Below, piece after piece: positions 4,417 to 6,819 of a stretch of DNA of 6,819 nucleotides. Source of the stretch: an uncultured Ruminococcus sp. (GTDB lineage Bacteria > Bacillota > Clostridia > Oscillospirales > Ruminococcaceae). Each line of letters begins with the position of its first letter. The stretch's first letter is position 1. Under the pieces are notes generated by a model. The model had not been told where the DNA came from. It saw only the letters and a list, made by a program, of their open reading frames with translations, and ran no database searches. The position numbers and the translations under genes were made by a program. Location of the stretch: contig CAMHUJ010000093.1 in NCBI GenBank assembly GCA_946188175.1, forward strand, positions 1 to 6,819, in the 5' to 3' direction.

Positions 4417-6819
4417 TCATCCTTTCCGGTCAATCAGCGCAATCTGCGAAAGCGGCAGCTGCTCCGTCAGACATTTGAGCATTGCGCTGCTGATTTCCGT
4501 TCCCTGCTGCATCCGCGGTTTCAAATATTTGCGGCTGCCGGTCAACCAGAAGCAAAGCGGTATATCTCCCGCAAAGCGCCGGCAGATTTCCAGTATTGCT
4601 TTCATCTTCTCCGGTTCTTTGTCGCTGACCTTACAGCATAACTGCTTGGATGCGGCAAAATCGGCAAAATTCTGCTCGGTCATAATACTGTCGCAGAACA
4701 GACGGATTTCGCCTTCCTTTTTTGAGAGCTTACCCTTGACAAATACAAGTGCATCCGGCTGAAGCAGTTTCTGTACCTGCGGATAAAGCGACTGAAACAC
4801 CAGACATTCCAGTGTACCGCTAAAATCCTCAACGGTCAGATAACACATCTGATCGCCCTTTTTCGTTGTATGTGTCCGTGCACCGGAAACCATGCACAGC
4901 AGCATTACATCTGCATGATCCTTCATATGAATGACATCGGCAATCTCCGGCAGCCGAAGAAGCTGACAGAACGGACGCCACCGGGCCAGCGGATGTCCCG
5001 AGAGAAACAGTCCCGTGACCTCTTTCTCCATTTGCAGCAGCATTTGCTCCGGATACTCCGGCACATCGGGCGGCTGCATCTGCGGCATACAGTCGTCCTC
5101 CGGCGCATCGCCGAACAGCGAAAGCTGCCCGCTGATCACATGCCGACTCTGATTGCTGACAGCTGCAATCAGCTGCTCATAGGTTTCGAGCATCTGACGG
5201 CGGTTCCAGCCGAGCCCGTCGAATGCGCCGCAGCGGATCAGGCTCTCAACGGCACGTTTATTGAGGTCCGGACCTGCATTGCGTTCGCAGAAATCCTGAA
5301 AGCTGCGGTATTTGCCGTGCGCCTCACGTTCCTGCACATAAGCGCGGATGACATTGGCACCGAGCCCGCGCACGGCAGCCAGACCGAAGCGAATCCCGTC
5401 ACCGGCAACCGTAAAGCCTGCGTCGGAGCTGTTGATATCGGGTTTATGCACTGCAATGCCGTGTGCATCCGACAGCGCAATATATTCCAGCAGCTTCGGC
5501 GTATACGAAATCACAGATGTCATCAGCGCAGAAAAATACTCCGCAGGATAACGGCATTTCAGATACGCTGTTTCATACGCCACGCGCGCATACGCCGCCG
5601 CATGGGATTTATTGAACGCATAGCTTGCAAATGCTGCCATACGGTCAAAGATCGCATTTGCGGTATCCTCCGGCACACCGTTTGCGACTGCGCCGCAGCA
5701 GGTCTCATTGCCGTGAATGAAAATCTCACGCTCCTGCTCCATGACCTTATGCTTCTTCTTTGCCATAGCACGGCGCACCAGATCGGCTCTGCCGTAGGAA
5801 TAACCGGCAAGCGCGCGGCAGATTTCCATAACCTGCTCCTGATAGACGATGCAGCCGAAGGTCTCACGCAGAATCGGCTCAAGCAGCGGATGATCATAAT
5901 GCACCTTGCGCGGATCGGAACGCGCCGCAAGATACTGCGGAATCGAATCCATCGGTCCCGGACGGTAGAGCGAAATCACCGCTGTCAGGTCAGAAATACA
6001 GGTCGGCTGCATCTGCACAAGGATCCGGCGCAGACCGTCCGATTCCATTTGGAATACGCCGATGCTGTCGCCCTTGGAGAGCATCCGGAACACCGCGGGA
6101 TCATCCTCCGGAATCGCAGCCATTGAAAAATCAGGCTTCCGGCGCTGAATCATACGCTCCGTCGCCCGAATTACCGTCAGATTACGCAGCCCGAGAAAAT
6201 CCATTTTCAGCAGTCCGAGCTGCTCCAGAATATTCATCGTATACTGCGTGACGACGGCATCGTCATTGCGCTGCAAGGGTACCTGCTCTGCAACCGGCAC
6301 AGCAGAAATCACAACGCCTGCCGCATGCACAGACGCATGCCGCGGCATTCCCTCCAGCTTCGCAGCCATATCCAGCAGCTGTTTCACCTGCGGCTTCTCC
6401 ACATACATCTGCTTTAATTCCGGCGATTCCTGCACGGCACGTTCAAGCGTGATGTTCAGGTCCTGCGGAATCGCCTTTGCAACCTGATCGCAGAGTGCAT
6501 AAGGCAAATCCATTGCTCTGCCGGTATCGCGCACCGCGGCACGCGCTTTCAGTGTATCAAATGCGATAATCTGTGCAACATGATCGGCACCGTACCGGCG
6601 CGTCACATAATCAATGACACGCTGTCTGCCCTCAATGCAGAAATCTATATCAAAATCCGGCATGCTGACACGCTCCGGATTCAGAAAGCGCTCAAACAGC
6701 AGTCCGTTTTTCAGCGGGTCGATATCCGTAATGCCGATACAGTAGGCACAAAGACTGCCTGCACCGGAGCCGCGTCCCGGTCCGACTGGGATATCATGCT
6801 GCTTTGCATAATGGACAAA
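4417..6819 (-). CDS. dnaE: DNA polymerase III alpha subunit (replicative polymerase), 5' end beyond window
   Basis: An 800-codon C-terminal part of a C-family DNA polymerase; the frame stays open to the right edge, so the PHP domain and first part of the palm are missing. Numbered from the window edge, residues 12-21 PVGPGRGSGA and 53-61 MPDFDIDFC hold the palm motifs with catalytic Asp57 and Asp59. The third catalytic Asp is Asp207 in MDFLGLRNLTVI (206-217). The fingers include SLYRPGPMDSIPQY (283-296), YQEQVMEI (326-333) and FNKSHAAAYA (402-411). A helix-hairpin-helix region follows (about 470-550, with FGLAAVRGLGANVI at 478-491). QLSLF (565-569) is a canonical beta-clamp-binding motif. An OB-fold lies at about 636-720, and a short tail ends at 800. 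No PolC-type exonuclease is inserted. A methionine at 6663 is internal, not the start. The dNTPase gene follows at once. Chromosome replication at the fork is its role. Confidence 0.97.
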   Translation of the reverse strand, partial: FVHYAKQHDIPVGPGRGSGAGSLCAYCIGITDIDPLKNGLLFERFLNPERVSMPDFDIDFCIEGRQRVIDYVTRRYGADHVAQIIAFDTLKARAAVRDTGRAMDLPYALCDQVAKAIPQDLNITLERAVQESPELKQMYVEKPQVKQLLDMAAKLEGMPRHASVHAAGVVISAVPVAEQVPLQRNDDAVVTQYTMNILEQLGLLKMDFLGLRNLTVIRATERMIQRRKPDFSMAAIPEDDPAVFRMLSKGDSIGVFQMESDGLRRILVQMQPTCISDLTAVISLYRPGPMDSIPQYLAARSDPRKVHYDHPLLEPILRETFGCIVYQEQVMEICRALAGYSYGRADLVRRAMAKKKHKVMEQEREIFIHGNETCCGAVANGVPEDTANAIFDRMAAFASYAFNKSHAAAYARVAYETAYLKCRYPAEYFSALMTSVISYTPKLLEYIALSDAHGIAVHKPDINSSDAGFTVAGDGIRFGLAAVRGLGANVIRAYVQEREAHGKYRSFQDFCERNAGPDLNKRAVESLIRCGAFDGLGWNRRQMLETYEQLIAAVSNQSRHVISGQLSLFGDAPEDDCMPQMQPPDVPEYPEQMLLQMEKEVTGLFLSGHPLARWRPFCQLLRLPEIADVIHMKDHADVMLLCMVSGARTHTTKKGDQMCYLTVEDFSGTLECLVFQSLYPQVQKLLQPDALVFVKGKLSKKEGEIRLFCDSIMTEQNFADFAASKQLCCKVSDKEPEKMKAILEICRRFAGDIPLCFWLTGSRKYLKPRMQQGTEISSAMLKCLTEQLPLSQIALIDRKG
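4420..4425 (-). promoter_or_regulatory. Ribosome binding site for the dNTPase, at the dnaE stop
   Basis: AAAGGA reads 4425 to 4420 on the minus strand, formed by the last codons of dnaE and ending directly before its TGA (4419-4417). It sits 7 bases before the ATG at 4412. Ribosomes finishing dnaE would end on this site, which supports coupling and the choice of start. Confidence 0.7.

Noticed and set aside
4412..4433. TTG start for the dNTPase at 4433, overlapping dnaE
   Set aside because: The ATG at 4412 has AAAGGA at 7 bases and gives a normal N-terminus; the extra 7 residues are not supported.
4870..6126. A 418-codon open frame on the plus strand, opposite dnaE
   Set aside because: It lies wholly antisense to conserved dnaE catalytic sequence, its protein is rich in His, Arg and Cys with no recognisable domain, and it is explained by codon bias of the real gene.

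Overview
The window looks like an ordinary chromosomal segment of a low-to-mid GC Gram-positive bacterium of the Clostridia, possibly a Ruminococcus-like member of the Oscillospiraceae. This assignment is an inference. It rests on AGGAGG-type ribosome binding sites, the DnaE style with an internal QLSLF clamp motif, a GT2-GtrA fusion, and an ECF sigma factor overlapping a small membrane gene that starts with a basic juxtamembrane segment. All six supported genes lie on the minus strand, so transcription runs from the right edge to the left. I see no mobile element, CRISPR array, tRNA or rRNA.

Right to left: (1) 6819-4417 is the C-terminal 800 codons of the replicative DNA polymerase III alpha subunit (dnaE). 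Its 5' part lies beyond the window. (2) 4412-3195 is an HD-domain dNTP triphosphohydrolase (dGTPase family). It starts 4 bases after the dnaE stop, and its ribosome binding site overlaps the end of dnaE, so the two form a tight operon. (3) A 120-base gap holds a near-consensus sigma-A promoter. It drives 3074-1980, a fusion of a dolichyl-phosphate-mannose-synthase-like GT2 glycosyltransferase with a GtrA-type membrane domain, which ends at a hairpin terminator. (4) 1898-1242 is a DinB-like protein. (5) 1168-608 is an ECF-type sigma factor, preceded by a candidate ECF promoter and a leader hairpin. (6) 621-1, running off the left edge, is a single-pass membrane protein that overlaps the sigma gene by 14 bases and is probably its regulator.

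Three functional units are visible. The first is a replication and nucleotide-pool pair (dnaE with the dNTPase). The second is a cell-envelope lipid-sugar unit on its own promoter. The third is a sigma factor with a membrane partner that probably senses something outside the cell. No clearly novel system is evident. The best leads are the short-tailed putative anti-sigma factor, the sigma leader with its promoter and hairpin, and the coupling of the replicase to a dNTP hydrolase. Every stretch longer than 300 bases is covered by a gene; the largest intergenic gap is the 120 bases at 3075-3194.
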